DNA of 64,000 nt, taken from positions 248,001 to 312,000 of the forward strand of contig NZ_FPBC01000004.1 of the NCBI RefSeq assembly GCF_900116605.1, read 5' to 3'. The first letter of the stretch is position 1. The number at the start of each line of letters is the position of its first letter. The notes beneath the pieces were generated by a model, which was not told where the DNA came from, searched no databases, and saw only the letters and a program-made list of their open reading frames with translations. This DNA comes from Pseudomonas marincola (GTDB taxonomy: Bacteria > Pseudomonadota > Gammaproteobacteria > Pseudomonadales > Pseudomonadaceae). The position numbers were made by a program, and so were the translations under genes. Positions 1 through 9,417 of this stretch are shown here, piece by piece.

Positions 1-556
1 TCAGGTTGAACACACCAACTGCATACCCGAGTTTGTCGTCAGCGAACCAAACATCGAGAAACGGCTTGTCGGCGCCCTCCTCAACCAAACGTTCACCCTC
101 GCTGACAAAGCCTGGCCAGCTTTCGTTGTCCGGCTGCGCCTGGGCTAACGCTGAATAATATTTGACCACCAAGTCGCCGATTTGCCGTCCATCCAGCTGT
201 TTGCTCCAGGTCGCTCCTGCGTCACTGCTGTGCAAGACAACACCATCGTTTCCGACGGCCCAACCCTGTTGAGGGGTTGGAAAATCTACGGCATTCAGAT
301 CACTACTGACAGGAACCTGTGCCTGCACCCAGTGTTTCCCTGCATCATCTGAATAAAGAATGTGCCCGCGCTGCCCCACCGCCACCATGCGTTCCCCTGC
401 CCGTGTCACACCGAGCAAAGGGCTGCGCGTAGCCAGAGCCGTTGGTTTGGCAGGCATGTCCAGCACATCGACATAGCTGCTCGCCTGGGCGGCGCACGGC
501 ACTAATCCGCACGCTGTGCACAGAATTGCCAGCAGAGTGTTTTTCAAGGAATCCAT
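1..556 (-). CDS. YCF48-like / BNR-repeat exported protein (partial, 3' end off window)
   Basis: The frame is open from an ATG at 556 to the left edge, so the C-terminus is missing. The N-terminus (MDSLKNTLLAILCTACGLVPCAAQA) is a signal peptide, so the protein is exported. Repeated blades with a G-x-I/V-L-x-S-x-D-A-G-x-x-W pattern (GHILYSDDAGKHW, GVVLHSSDAGATW) are typical of YCF48/BNR beta-propellers. An AAGGG ribosome site sits about 9 nt before the ATG. It follows DUF1329 and DUF1302 genes on the same strand. In Pseudomonas this trio is commonly found with an RND/MMPL transporter, which would be expected beyond the left edge. A role in handling hydrophobic compounds in the envelope is inference. 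Confidence 0.85.
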   Translation of the reverse strand, partial: MDSLKNTLLAILCTACGLVPCAAQASSYVDVLDMPAKPTALATRSPLLGVTRAGERMVAVGQRGHILYSDDAGKHWVQAQVPVSSDLNAVDFPTPQQGWAVGNDGVVLHSSDAGATWSKQLDGRQIGDLVVKYYSALAQAQPDNESWPGFVSEGERLVEEGADKPFLDVWFADDKLGYAVGVFNL

Positions 557-701
557 ACAGCACCCTTTGAGGGAGCGACGCCGAAATGCACTCAACGCAC
601 ACACCAGCATCGAAGTCGCTTCGCCACGATGAGCGACCGTTATTGCGCTCATCGACCCGTCATGCTGCCGGAGCGGTGCCCCGGCTTTGAGTGGCTATTG
701 C

Positions 702-2060
702 TTAGCGAATGCCCGCGCCCGCCAATGCATCCGGTGCCCACTGCACTTTCGACAAAGGCTCGCCGTACTTGATGCCGCCGTATGGCCCAACCACGCCGTT
801 GATGTTGTATGACCCACCGACCAGGTCATAAATAACGAACGGTGAAGTATCAGGGGCTTGCTTGTCATAACTCTGAGTCAGAAAGGCGTACGAGCCGCGA
901 TAGAGTTTGCCGCTTGAGTCGTACTGATCAGAGGCCAGTGCGATCCAGCTGTCTTCATCTATGTAGAAGCGGCGCTTATGGTAGATGTGTCGGGCGCCCT
1001 CTTTAACGGTCCCTTCCACGACCCATACACGGTGCTTCTCCCAGCGTACATAATCCGGTGCGAGATGATTAGGCGTTGTCAGCTGCTTGGCGTCCTGAGC
1101 GTAAGTCAACTTATAGGTGTTGTAAGGCACGATCATTTCCTGCTTGCCGATCAGCTTCCAGTCAAAGCGATCAAGCGCGCCATTGAACACAAATACGTCA
1201 TCGTAAGTTCCTGCGCCGGCAGTGCCCGGATTGGGCGTGTCGTAGGCAAGATTTGGTGCCAGCTTCACCCGACGCTGACCGGGCAAGTACTGCCAGGCTT
1301 TACGCGGTTGCGCTAACGGGTTGGCAGAGTCCTTGAGCATGATTGCCTCACCGGCTCGGCGCGCTGGGCCGGTGTAATACAGCTTCATCTGATAAAAAAT
1401 ATCATCGCCACGGATCGGTTTATCCATGTCTTCATAGATGGGATAGCTCATGTATGAACGCCCGGTTGTGGCAAGCGTTGCAACACCGGCCGAGTCCACA
1501 TTCCATGAGTCGTACTTGGTGGAGAGACTGACGCCCAGGTAGCGCAGTAAGTGATTCCACATGGCTTCGCTGCCTGAACTCGGGATCGGAAACGGCACGC
1601 CCGGCAGCACGTTATCAATCGACAGCCCACCCTCTAATGACTTTGCACCTGTGGCGTTTTTCAGGGTGTTATCCACCACTTTTTCAGGCAAGGCCACGGT
1701 GCGGTGGCTCGGGTATACATTGACGCGGAAAGTCGGGAATCGCTTAGCCAACTCCACCGTGGTTGCCGTCAGCAAACTTGCATATTGATCAACATTTTTA
1801 CTGTCGATCACCAGCAATGGTTTCTCGTCGACAAAAGGGTCCGGGCGCATGGTGTCACCCGCTTTAAAACTGGCAGGCGGGGTCGTCATACCCCCGGTAT
1901 AGGCGGGTATGGAGCCATCTGCATTGCCCGCCATTTCAGCGCCGATCCCGGTAAGGCTGGTGCCCAGCTTCGCTGCGTCCTCGGCGGATACAGCCGCCTG
2001 AACTTGAGTAGTCATTAATGCCACCACCGCAGCAGCCAGCAGGTTTTTAAGACATTTCAT
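702..2060 (-). CDS. DUF1329 outer-membrane-associated protein
   Basis: A 452-residue protein with an N-terminal signal peptide of about 22 residues (MKCLKNLLAAAVVALMTTQVQA). Length and sequence (SAEDAAKLGTSLTGIGAEMAGN near the N-terminus, and aromatic-rich beta segments such as YHKRRFYIDEDSWIAL near residues 355-375) fit the DUF1329 family, related to outer-membrane lipoprotein-sorting folds. It lies 39 nt downstream of the DUF1302 gene and upstream of the YCF48-like gene, so the three probably form one operon. Family members sit beside RND transporters and esterases in pseudomonads. The exact cargo is not known, and lipid or hydrophobic-substrate trafficking is inferred. Confidence 0.9.
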   Translation of the reverse strand: MKCLKNLLAAAVVALMTTQVQAAVSAEDAAKLGTSLTGIGAEMAGNADGSIPAYTGGMTTPPASFKAGDTMRPDPFVDEKPLLVIDSKNVDQYASLLTATTVELAKRFPTFRVNVYPSHRTVALPEKVVDNTLKNATGAKSLEGGLSIDNVLPGVPFPIPSSGSEAMWNHLLRYLGVSLSTKYDSWNVDSAGVATLATTGRSYMSYPIYEDMDKPIRGDDIFYQMKLYYTGPARRAGEAIMLKDSANPLAQPRKAWQYLPGQRRVKLAPNLAYDTPNPGTAGAGTYDDVFVFNGALDRFDWKLIGKQEMIVPYNTYKLTYAQDAKQLTTPNHLAPDYVRWEKHRVWVVEGTVKEGARHIYHKRRFYIDEDSWIALASDQYDSSGKLYRGSYAFLTQSYDKQAPDTSPFVIYDLVGGSYNINGVVGPYGGIKYGEPLSKVQWAPDALAGAGIR

Positions 2061-2099
2061 CTGAGTTCTCTCCGGTTATTTTTGTAATCTGAGCGTCAA

Positions 2100-3974
2100 T
2101 CAGAAGGTGGTTTTGAACGAAGCCGTGACCATTCCCCGGTCCTTCAGCAAGGGGACCAAACCTGCCTGCGAAGTAATCTGTCCGGGAATGCACTGGTATT
2201 GGCCATTAGCGCCAGGCGTGTTGTTATCGAAGCCGGTTTCACAGGTATCGAATGGGCCGAAAGCATCCACATACTTCAGGTCAAACCGGTACTTCTGGTA
2301 GACGTCCGCCGAGATGCCGACGGAATAACTGCCGGCATCTTCGTTGCCGCCTAGCTGAATGGCAGAGTTGCCTTTGAGCCCCACGTTGTAGGCCATAGGC
2401 ATGGACATATCGACACCCGGGAATACCTGATACCAGGTCGGGGTAAAGTTGGCTGCGATGGTGTATGCGTTGGTGTCAACCTTGTCGACGCCCTGATAAC
2501 TGGAGTCGCCTTTGAAGGTCTGCTGGCCTTTATCCACGCTGATTAAGTGAGTCATTGCGCCTTCTACAGCGAGCGATGAAGCATCCCACAACGGGGTATC
2601 ACCAAAGGTCGCCAAACCGTTAAGCACTACATGGAAAGTCTTGCCGCGCGCCAGCCCCGTTTCACCATTGTCCGGGACTGCTCCAATAAGGTTGGCGCCG
2701 TTAATCAGCCCTGCTTCTGCTGCTGCATTGAGCGAACCATTAATGGTGCTGAAGTTACTCACCAACGGCATGTTTTCACGGTAGTTCAGGTCGAGGCCGA
2801 CACTGACTGGCCCCACGCTTTTCGAAAGACTCAGGCCATAGATGTCGATGTCATCGGCGTATGCGGTGAGATACTCAACACCTTCAAAACCCGCAACTCC
2901 TGGCTTGTGCAAGTTCGGGGCATTGATTAGTACCGCCGGTAAAGTGTCCGACGTATTGCGGTAGTAAAAGCCTAAGGTTCCGTTCAGCCAGTCCGGGCTC
3001 CACTTGGCCATTAAGCCGAAATCGCCCGAGTTGTGAGGTTTAATGTCGTGGCCTCGCGGCGCACCGTAGAAAGCACCTGCCCCGCCCAATAACGCCGGGA
3101 CCGGCAACCAGAACACATCAGCGCCTTCATCGAGCATGTCGTAAGCACCCATGTAGGTGCCTCCCTCGGGCAATCTGGAGTTCTGAAATTCCAGGAAGTA
3201 TTGCGCGCCTAAGGTAAGTTCCGGGTTGACCGTGAATGACATCGATAGCTGATTGCGCGGTAGAAACAACTCTTTGGTTTCAGTGCCCGGCACGTTATAC
3301 AGCTTGGCCAAGTCCAGAGCGGACTGACCATAGTTAATCCCATTAGCTGCGTTGAATAAGGTCTCTCCCCAGTAGATGTTGTGCTTGCCAAGCTTTGCGC
3401 TCAGCAACGATTCATCACCAATCTCTGTGCTGTAAAACACAAAGGCATCGAGGATTTCACCTGAGGGACCATTGTAGTAACGGTCGGTATAGCGACTCAG
3501 GCCATGCTTGCGTGATCCATGGCCATTGAGCGAGTCACCGGCTTGAATAACACCACCAACAGGCCGGGCGGCAACCAGATTCCCGGCATTATCTCTATGG
3601 CCAGGGAACGGGTTGGAGTTTGAGCCGACGCTATCATAGGCATGGTCATACCAACTGGCGGCGCTGACCCGAAAGCCCATTCTGCGCTTGAAGACCACAT
3701 CCAGCTCAGTCAGTAAATCGAGGCGTTCGGTCACAGCACTGCCGACGCTAAAGTTCTTGTCACCGTCGTTGAGATTGGAGGTGTTGGCGATCTTCGCGTT
3801 CTCACCCTCAACTCGCTGGCCATAACTGGCCTTGAGGGTGTTATCGAATCGTATAGTCCAGTCATCGCTGCCATTTTCGACTTCAAAAGCGTGAGCAGCG
3901 GGTAAGGCGGCGAGCATCACGGACGTGGCCAAGAGACTCTGCCGAAGGTATTTATTAGCGGCTGTATGTTTCAC
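2100..3974 (-). CDS. DUF1302 outer-membrane beta-barrel-like protein
   Basis: A 624-residue exported protein with a signal peptide ending near AAHA (about residue 29). The mature part starts FEVENGSDDWTIRFDNTLKASYGQRVEG, typical of DUF1302, and consists of many short amphipathic strands and ends in F, as outer-membrane barrels do. A Cys pair near the C-terminus (DTCETGFD and QYQCIPGQ) could form a disulfide. It is first of the DUF1302-DUF1329-YCF48 set. The downstream order is typical of Pseudomonas clusters for uptake or processing of hydrophobic or ester compounds. The function is inferred only. The upstream 100 bp is T-rich and contains a 6-bp GC stem at 4021-4043. Confidence 0.9.
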   Translation of the reverse strand: MKHTAANKYLRQSLLATSVMLAALPAAHAFEVENGSDDWTIRFDNTLKASYGQRVEGENAKIANTSNLNDGDKNFSVGSAVTERLDLLTELDVVFKRRMGFRVSAASWYDHAYDSVGSNSNPFPGHRDNAGNLVAARPVGGVIQAGDSLNGHGSRKHGLSRYTDRYYNGPSGEILDAFVFYSTEIGDESLLSAKLGKHNIYWGETLFNAANGINYGQSALDLAKLYNVPGTETKELFLPRNQLSMSFTVNPELTLGAQYFLEFQNSRLPEGGTYMGAYDMLDEGADVFWLPVPALLGGAGAFYGAPRGHDIKPHNSGDFGLMAKWSPDWLNGTLGFYYRNTSDTLPAVLINAPNLHKPGVAGFEGVEYLTAYADDIDIYGLSLSKSVGPVSVGLDLNYRENMPLVSNFSTINGSLNAAAEAGLINGANLIGAVPDNGETGLARGKTFHVVLNGLATFGDTPLWDASSLAVEGAMTHLISVDKGQQTFKGDSSYQGVDKVDTNAYTIAANFTPTWYQVFPGVDMSMPMAYNVGLKGNSAIQLGGNEDAGSYSVGISADVYQKYRFDLKYVDAFGPFDTCETGFDNNTPGANGQYQCIPGQITSQAGLVPLLKDRGMVTASFKTTF

Positions 3975-4079
3975 GATGTTGTCTCCGTTTTTTTGTTTTT
4001 GTTGTTTTTTGTGCGAACAACGCCCGCACCCGGCATTCGGGCGATGCGAGCTCTAAAGCGGTGTTTGTGCTACTGAGGC

Positions 4080-4634
4080 TTAGCCGTCCAACTGATTGAT
4101 CAACTCATTAGCCTCAGGCCACTCGCCAAAACCGGCGGCTGGATTGAGATGGCCAACTGCACCGAGGTCTACCCGTTTGCTGCCCCAGTCTTCAGCCATT
4201 TGGCCAGCGGCTTGCAGGCTGCAGAGTGGGTCGTTACTGCTGGCCGCTAAAATGGATGGGAATGGCAAAGACTCTCGCGGTAACGGAATCCATCCGTTGG
4301 CTTTGAGGGTTTGCGCGGTTGGATAGCCTGGCGGCCATTCGGCCTCAAGATCAGGTGGCGCAACCAGCAGAGCACCCTTGATCGGACGTTGATTGAGCGC
4401 AGCCCAATGCACAGTCATCAGCACACCCGCGCTGTGAGCCACGATAATCACCGGCCCGTCAATCTGATCCAGCTCGCGTTGAATAGCCTCCAATCGTGCG
4501 ACGAGGCTGAGCTTGTTGTCTTCCAAAGGAGGCACTGAGCGAACCCGTTCAAGCTTTTTCGCCAGCAAGGTTTGCCAGTGATCCGGCACCTCATCACGCA
4601 AGCCTGGAATAATCAAAACAGTGGTTTCACTCAT
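4080..4634 (-). CDS. RBBP9/YdeN-type alpha/beta serine hydrolase
   Basis: About 184 residues starting MSETTVLIIPGLRDEVPDHWQTLL, the usual N-terminus of RBBP9/YdeN hydrolases. The nucleophile is Ser in VAHSAGV, the acid is Asp in SSNDPLCS, and the His is in GAVGHLNPAAGFG. The frame is open 37 codons further upstream (ATG at 4745), but that extension has no homology-like features and overlaps the repeat proposed as an operator. The ATG at 4634 has AAAGGCGG about 10 nt upstream and is preferred. It is divergent from the AraC regulator and probably heads the DUF1302 operon. The substrate is unknown, and an esterase or amidase role is possible. Confidence 0.85.
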   Translation of the reverse strand: MSETTVLIIPGLRDEVPDHWQTLLAKKLERVRSVPPLEDNKLSLVARLEAIQRELDQIDGPVIIVAHSAGVLMTVHWAALNQRPIKGALLVAPPDLEAEWPPGYPTAQTLKANGWIPLPRESLPFPSILAASSNDPLCSLQAAGQMAEDWGSKRVDLGAVGHLNPAAGFGEWPEANELINQLDG

Positions 4635-4722
4635 CGCCACATCCGCCTTTGGATACGTCACCGATCGGTCCGCTGATATCTCGAACCCTGTAAGCAGACA
4701 GTAGATTTCGCCTAACCCTGGC

Positions 4723-4761
4723 GCTTCACATTTAGCGTCAGCCACTTTTCATTTGGTGACA
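4723..4761 (-). promoter_or_regulatory. Tandem direct repeat, candidate AraC-family operator upstream of the hydrolase
   Basis: Two 18-bp units, GCTTCACATTTAGCGTCA (4723-4740) and ACTTTTCATTTGGTGACA (4744-4761), start 21 bp apart and match at 12 of 18 positions. The second unit is 16/18 identical to 12492-12509. A third, weaker copy, ACTTTCCATCCAGCGACA, lies at 4794-4811 nearer the AraC gene. Two helical turns of spacing and tandem orientation are typical for AraC-family dimers. The unit lies 89-127 nt upstream of the hydrolase start. Confidence 0.65.
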
Positions 4762-4882
4762 CATCACTCTGATGAATTGATTAAGTCATTCTGACTTTCC
4801 ATCCAGCGACAAACTCTCTATAAATGGCGGACAAAAACGACACAGAGACCTTCTATGTCACTTGATTGAAGGTAGATAAGCC

Positions 4883-5902
4883 ATGACCGCACTCTCTCGA
4901 TCTGCCGTGCTCACCAACTACTTGGAAGTAGCCCGCCACCTGCAACTCAACGTAAACACACTGCTGGCAGACGCCGGTTTGAGCGTTGCGATTCTCAGCG
5001 ACCCCACACAGCAAATCTCGGTCAGTGCAGCTATCGACTTGCTGGAGCAGTCAGCCAAGCTGAGTAATTGTGAAACCTTCGGCCTGCGCATGGCCGAACT
5101 TCGTCAGTTATCCGACTTTGGTGAAGTGAGCCTGCTGCTCAGCCATCAGAAAAATCTTCGCGATGCGCTGCAGGTGATCGTGCAGTACCGTCATCTGCTC
5201 AATGACTCACTGGCGATCTTCATTGAAGAAACCGGGAAAACCGTGATTATTCGTGAGGAGTTGGTGACTGAAAGCGGTACATATAACCGCCAAGCGATCG
5301 AGCTTGCCATCGGTATCATGCATCGTTTTTGCGCCGCGCTGCTGGGCGCTCACTGGCAACCGATGAACGTATGTTTCACCCATGAAGCACCAGCCGACCT
5401 CACGGTGCATCGGCGGATTTTCGGCTGCAAGATTGAATTCGGGTGCGAGTTTAATGGCATCGTTTGCCCATCGGCCAATCTTGACACCACCAACCCTCTC
5501 GCCAACGAAGCGATGGCCCGCCACGCTCAACGCTACCTTGACTCATTGCAAGGCAAGGTCGACCACTCGCTGGCATTCGACGTGCGCAAATCCATCTACC
5601 TTTTGCTGCCGATGGGGCGCGCGACCATTGAGCAAATTGCTCAAAGCCAGGGCATGAACGTGCGAACTTTGCAGCGGCGCCTGGACGAAGAAGGCGCCAG
5701 TTTCAGCGATTTGATTAATGGGGTTCGCCGCGATCTGGTGATTCGCTACCTGGAAAACCCTTATTACTCACTGGGGCAAATCACCGACATACTGGGCTAC
5801 TCAATGCCCAGCTCCTTCACGCGCTGGTTTATTTCCCAATTTGGCATGCCTCCAGCTTCTTGGCGTAAAGCACATAATATTGCACCGCGTAAGGAAGGCT
5901 AA
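4883..5902 (+). CDS. AraC-family transcriptional regulator
   Basis: A 339-residue regulator. Residues of about 20-205 resemble the arabinose-binding-like N-terminal domain found in AraC regulators of lipid and aromatic catabolism. The C-terminal 100 residues hold two helix-turn-helix units (ATIEQIAQSQGMNVRTLQRRLDEEG and YSLGQITDILGYSMPSSFTRWFISQFGMPPASWR). It is transcribed away from the hydrolase/DUF1302 set and towards the convergent UPF0324 block. Matching 18-bp repeats before the hydrolase and before the quinone oxidoreductase gene suggest that it controls both flanking minus-strand units. The inducer cannot be read from the sequence. Confidence 0.93.
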   Translation: MTALSRSAVLTNYLEVARHLQLNVNTLLADAGLSVAILSDPTQQISVSAAIDLLEQSAKLSNCETFGLRMAELRQLSDFGEVSLLLSHQKNLRDALQVIVQYRHLLNDSLAIFIEETGKTVIIREELVTESGTYNRQAIELAIGIMHRFCAALLGAHWQPMNVCFTHEAPADLTVHRRIFGCKIEFGCEFNGIVCPSANLDTTNPLANEAMARHAQRYLDSLQGKVDHSLAFDVRKSIYLLLPMGRATIEQIAQSQGMNVRTLQRRLDEEGASFSDLINGVRRDLVIRYLENPYYSLGQITDILGYSMPSSFTRWFISQFGMPPASWRKAHNIAPRKEG

Positions 5903-6008
5903 ACACCCAGCCTTCTCCCTGCGATTTGTACTCGCCCAGCGCATAAAAAGCGTAAACCGCTGAGGGCGTTATTCGACTGAATTTGCCCCCACTCAACTCG
6001 CTAAATTT

Positions 6009-7019
6009 CTACAGCCCCCAATGCATCAACAGCAAGACCAGAGCTATCAGAAATACTGTCTCTCCAACCATCAGCAGAATGGGTTTCAGACCTACTGCAG
6101 CCAGTTCCTTGAGCTGAGTCTTCATCCCCAGTGCGCTGATTGCGACGACCAAGCACCAGCGTGACAAATCATTGGTGAAACCCTGAATCGCCGGGGCAAC
6201 CCATCCTGTGCTGTTTACACATGCAAGAATCAAAAAGCCCACCGCAAACCATGGCAATAGTGGCGGTCGCTTGCCTGCAGGATCAGCCCCCTGCATGCGG
6301 GTGATCATCGCGGCGCAGACGATGACGGGAAGTAACATGGCCACGCGCATTAACTTGACGACCGTGGCGGTATCACCGGTTTCGGTCGACATGCTGTAAC
6401 CCGCCCCGACGACCTGAGCAACATCATGAATGGTGGCGCCCAAAAATACGCCCGCCTGTTCAGGCGAAAGCCCAAGCCCATTAGCAATCATCGGATAGAT
6501 GATCATCGCCAGCGTCGAGAGCGCTGAGACACCAATCACCGTGAATAAGGTCGCACGCTCCTTCTGCGGATGATTTGGCAACGCAGCCGCCAGCGCCAAA
6601 GCTGCAGAAGCCCCGCAAATCGCTGTAGCGCCACCGGTTAGCATGCCAAACAAACGCTGAAACCCCATGAGTTTGGCGGCTACCACTGACACCAGAATTG
6701 TCACCACAACCAGTGTCACCACCAGCGCCACTGGTTTCCAGCCGAGCGCGGCAATTTGCTCTAAGGTAATGCGCATCCCCAGCAGAGCGACACCTATGCG
6801 CAACACGGTGCGCGCGGTGAACTCGATGCCCAACTTGCAGCTGCTATCAGCTGCAAGAAAATTAAGAGCCATGCCGAGTAACAAGGCAAACAACATCACG
6901 GGGGCGTCGTAGTGCTCTGAGAGAAAGCTGGCAGCGGCGGCGACAATCAGGCTAACAATAAAGCCTGGCAGCAGTTCGCGAGCGCGAGAATGCACAGAGA
7001 CCAAAGCGAAGGTACTCAT
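6009..7019 (-). CDS. UPF0324 (YeiH/YadS) family putative sulfate exporter
   Basis: An integral membrane protein of about 336 residues with roughly ten hydrophobic segments. Conserved family stretches include GATAICGASAALALAAALP and GVFLGATIHDVAQVVGAG, characteristic of UPF0324/YeiH. The ATG at 7019 overlaps the upstream Rieske stop in an ATGA junction and is preferred to an ATG three codons earlier. Members have been proposed as sulfate exporters in sulfonate degradation. Here the co-transcribed TauD-type dioxygenase makes that idea tempting but unproven. It is last in a seven-gene minus-strand block. Confidence 0.88.
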   Translation of the reverse strand: MSTFALVSVHSRARELLPGFIVSLIVAAAASFLSEHYDAPVMLFALLLGMALNFLAADSSCKLGIEFTARTVLRIGVALLGMRITLEQIAALGWKPVALVVTLVVVTILVSVVAAKLMGFQRLFGMLTGGATAICGASAALALAAALPNHPQKERATLFTVIGVSALSTLAMIIYPMIANGLGLSPEQAGVFLGATIHDVAQVVGAGYSMSTETGDTATVVKLMRVAMLLPVIVCAAMITRMQGADPAGKRPPLLPWFAVGFLILACVNSTGWVAPAIQGFTNDLSRWCLVVAISALGMKTQLKELAAVGLKPILLMVGETVFLIALVLLLMHWGL

Positions 7020-7342
7020 ACCGCACATTCCTCAGCATCAACGATGATGAAAACTTGGTCGTCTTCTATCTCGACCGGGTAGTTGGCCACTTTAAAGCTG
7101 GTCGAGTTGACTAAATAGCCACTCGCAACATCAAAGCGTAAACCATGTGCGCAGCACTGAATCACCCGGCCTTCCAGGCGCCCGCCACACAATGAAGCGC
7201 CCTGATGCGGGCAACTGTCATCGATTGCATAAAGCCGCCCTTCAATATTGAATACAGCCAGGCTTTTATCTGCTGATCTCAACAACGTGCGCATTCCCAG
7301 CGCTGGAACTTTGTCTTTCGGCACTGCAATACGCTGAATCAC
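7016..7342 (-). CDS. Rieske [2Fe-2S] ferredoxin
   Basis: A 108-residue protein with a complete Rieske motif: Cys and His in SCPHQGASLCGG and Cys and His in VIQCCAHGLRFD (about residues 43-70). The length fits a stand-alone Rieske ferredoxin like the NirD/BphF type. The start is GTG at 7342, giving a GTGA overlap with the DsbA-like stop, and the 3' end overlaps the UPF0324 start, so translation is coupled. It would be an electron carrier or redox subunit for an oxygenase in the block. No cognate Rieske oxygenase is encoded nearby, so its partner is unclear. Confidence 0.92.
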   Translation of the reverse strand: MIQRIAVPKDKVPALGMRTLLRSADKSLAVFNIEGRLYAIDDSCPHQGASLCGGRLEGRVIQCCAHGLRFDVASGYLVNSTSFKVANYPVEIEDDQVFIIVDAEECAV

Positions 7343-8001
7343 GCCTGCTGCCCCCCGACCGTAACGTGATCAAGCGCTTCATGCATCGCCTGCAACAACA
7401 CACTGGCAGGCTGAGCACCGCTCACTAAATACTGATGATTGAAGACAAAGTGAGGCACACCGTTGCTGCCCCTGTTATTCGCCTCTACCGGTTGCGTGCT
7501 ACCCGCAATGTATTCATCCAAAGTTGCTTTCGAGAAGCCGCATTGCTCAGCGATTGCCAACAGCGTGGTGCGCTCACCGATATCCTCTCCCCGCACAAAA
7601 TAGGCAGCGAACAGGCGTTCCAATAAAGCGTCACGCTGCGCCACAGTCCCCAAACTTGCAGCGCGCTCAAATAAGCGATGCGCCAGGCCTGTGTTGGGCA
7701 TTTTTTCAATGCGGCTCAAATCAATCTGCAAATCGACGGCTGCAGCGCTTTGCTCAACCTGTGCCTGACGCATGCGGACCGCTTCGGCACTGCCAAGACG
7801 CTGAAGATAAAACGCGGCAAAGGGCACGCCGTTTTCGGGCAGATGGGGAAGCAACTGCACGCCGTGCCAGCTCAATTCGACCTCAACATCAGGGCGGCTC
7901 GCAGCCAACTGAGCCAATGCCCGCGCTAGTTGACGCTTGCCAATCAAACACCACGGACACACAAAATCGAAAAATGCATCAATCTGTAAAACAGCTGTCA
8001 C
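7339..8001 (-). CDS. DsbA/FrnE-like thioredoxin-fold oxidoreductase
   Basis: A 220-residue DsbA-family protein with the active-site CPWC in FFDFVCPWCLIGKRQL (about residues 12-26) and the cis-Pro loop in GVPHFVFN (about 183-190). The FrnE subfamily, with no signal peptide, is cytoplasmic and occurs in polyketide and aromatic catabolic clusters. The start is GTG at 8001, overlapping the MFS stop (GTGA). Its redox or isomerase substrate is unknown, and a glutathione-S-transferase-like isomerisation (HCCA isomerase is a relative) is also possible. Confidence 0.88.
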   Translation of the reverse strand: MTAVLQIDAFFDFVCPWCLIGKRQLARALAQLAASRPDVEVELSWHGVQLLPHLPENGVPFAAFYLQRLGSAEAVRMRQAQVEQSAAAVDLQIDLSRIEKMPNTGLAHRLFERAASLGTVAQRDALLERLFAAYFVRGEDIGERTTLLAIAEQCGFSKATLDEYIAGSTQPVEANNRGSNGVPHFVFNHQYLVSGAQPASVLLQAMHEALDHVTVGGQQA

Positions 8002-9329
8002 GACATCACCCCAACCGACTTTTTAAGGCACGCCTCAGACGACTCGTCACCTTTGGGGCGCGCGATGTCGGCGATGTAATGGCGCTTGATATAGATGAAC
8101 ACCGCCGCAGAGCCAATGCTTATCAGCGGTACTAATTGAAATGCCTCGTGCAGACCGATGAGGTCGGATACGCGCCCGGTGATGAACGGCCCTGGCGCGA
8201 GCCCAAGCATGTTATTAACCAGGGTCAACGTAGCAAACGCCGTACCGTGCACTTTGTAGTGGGTCAGATTCGCCACCATCGCGCCTGTAGTACCGTTAGT
8301 GCCCGCGGCGATCAGCATTCCCAGAGCAATCAGGATCACCTGCAATGGCCCCGCCGTAAGCGCGAACGCCAGCGAAAGCAGCAGGCAACTGCCCAGACAG
8401 TAGGCAATCGAAAGGTCAACCTTACGGATCTGCGAATGACGACACAGCCGATCACTGAGCATGCCGCAGCACACTGTGCCAGCCCCGCAGCACAGCACAA
8501 TCAACGCGGCGAGCCCGCCAGCCTTACCCTCGTCCATCGCGTAGTAACGATTGAAATAACTGGGCAGCCACACAAGCACCGTACCCACCACAAACAGCTG
8601 CAGGCCACTGCCCACATAGGCGCCTATAACTGAGCGCGTGCAATACAGCGTGCGTAATGGGCGACTGATTGCCGCCTTACTCTTTTGGCTGATAGCGCCA
8701 AGACGCTTGGGGGCGATACGCGATTCTCTGACGATGATCGGATACAGCACCGCCAGCACCAATCCAAACAACGCCATGCTCGCAAATGACCAACGCCAGC
8801 CCAACTTCACCGCAATAGCCCCGCCGAGAGCCATGCCTAAAACCGAACCGAACAAGCCACCCGCCATAAAGGCGCTGGCAAGGGTTGCGCGCATGCTTTT
8901 AGGAAAGACTGACATCACCACGGCAATACCCACGCTGCCATAGGCGGCCTCGCCAAGCCCCACCATAAAACGTGCTATCAACATGTGTTGGTAGTTCTGC
9001 GCCAGCGCGCATCCCAACGTTGCGAGGCTCCACAGCAACGCCATCAACGCAAGGCTTCTGACGCGACCGAAACGGTCGGCTAACAGCGACAATGGAAAGG
9101 TCAGCAACCCGACCATCAAGGCAACAATGCCGCTGAGTAATCCGAGCTGGCTGTCACTCAGCAGCCACTCACTCTTAAGCACCGGGAACACGGCATTAAG
9201 CACCTGCCGCGACATGTAATCTGAAATCAACAAGCCAAAGGTCAAAGCGAAAACGATCCACGCGTACCGACGCGGGATACCTATAGACGTATCCTCTTCA
9301 TCGTCCACAGCGCTGTGGTGAAAGGCCAT
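7998..9329 (-). CDS. MFS transporter (aromatic/organic acid type)
   Basis: A 443-residue major facilitator with twelve predicted hydrophobic segments. The loop 2-3 signature appears as LADRFGRVRSLALMALLWS (about residues 83-101). An AGGAGG ribosome site sits just before the ATG at 9329. It couples to the DsbA-like gene by a GTGA overlap. Its position between BKACE and the redox genes suggests that it imports the substrate of the block. The substrate cannot be assigned from sequence. Confidence 0.9.
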   Translation of the reverse strand: MAFHHSAVDDEEDTSIGIPRRYAWIVFALTFGLLISDYMSRQVLNAVFPVLKSEWLLSDSQLGLLSGIVALMVGLLTFPLSLLADRFGRVRSLALMALLWSLATLGCALAQNYQHMLIARFMVGLGEAAYGSVGIAVVMSVFPKSMRATLASAFMAGGLFGSVLGMALGGAIAVKLGWRWSFASMALFGLVLAVLYPIIVRESRIAPKRLGAISQKSKAAISRPLRTLYCTRSVIGAYVGSGLQLFVVGTVLVWLPSYFNRYYAMDEGKAGGLAALIVLCCGAGTVCCGMLSDRLCRHSQIRKVDLSIAYCLGSCLLLSLAFALTAGPLQVILIALGMLIAAGTNGTTGAMVANLTHYKVHGTAFATLTLVNNMLGLAPGPFITGRVSDLIGLHEAFQLVPLISIGSAAVFIYIKRHYIADIARPKGDESSEACLKKSVGVMS

Positions 9330-9383
9330 GATGCCTCCTGGGTGTGTTGCACCCGTTTTTATTGTTTTGAATATTGTTCAACA

Positions 9384-9410
9384 CGCAGCAGGAGCCTGCC
9401 CCCTGCTGCG
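9384..9410 (-). terminator. Inverted repeat between BKACE and MFS genes (possible attenuator or terminator)
   Basis: CGCAGCAGG (9384-9392) and CCTGCTGCG (9402-9410) form a perfect 9-bp stem with a 9-nt loop immediately after the BKACE stop codon. No strong T-run follows on the minus strand, so it may be a partial terminator, an mRNA stabiliser or an attenuator within the block rather than a full stop. Confidence 0.45.
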
Positions 9411-9417
9411 CTAAGCA

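Noticed and set aside
4635..4745. N-terminal extension of the serine hydrolase
   Set aside because: It overlaps the proposed operator, has no conserved features, and an internal ATG with a ribosome site matches the family start.
5905..6000. Imperfect inverted repeat between the convergent AraC and UPF0324 genes
   Set aside because: Mismatched stem and no T-run on either strand; not enough to call a terminator.
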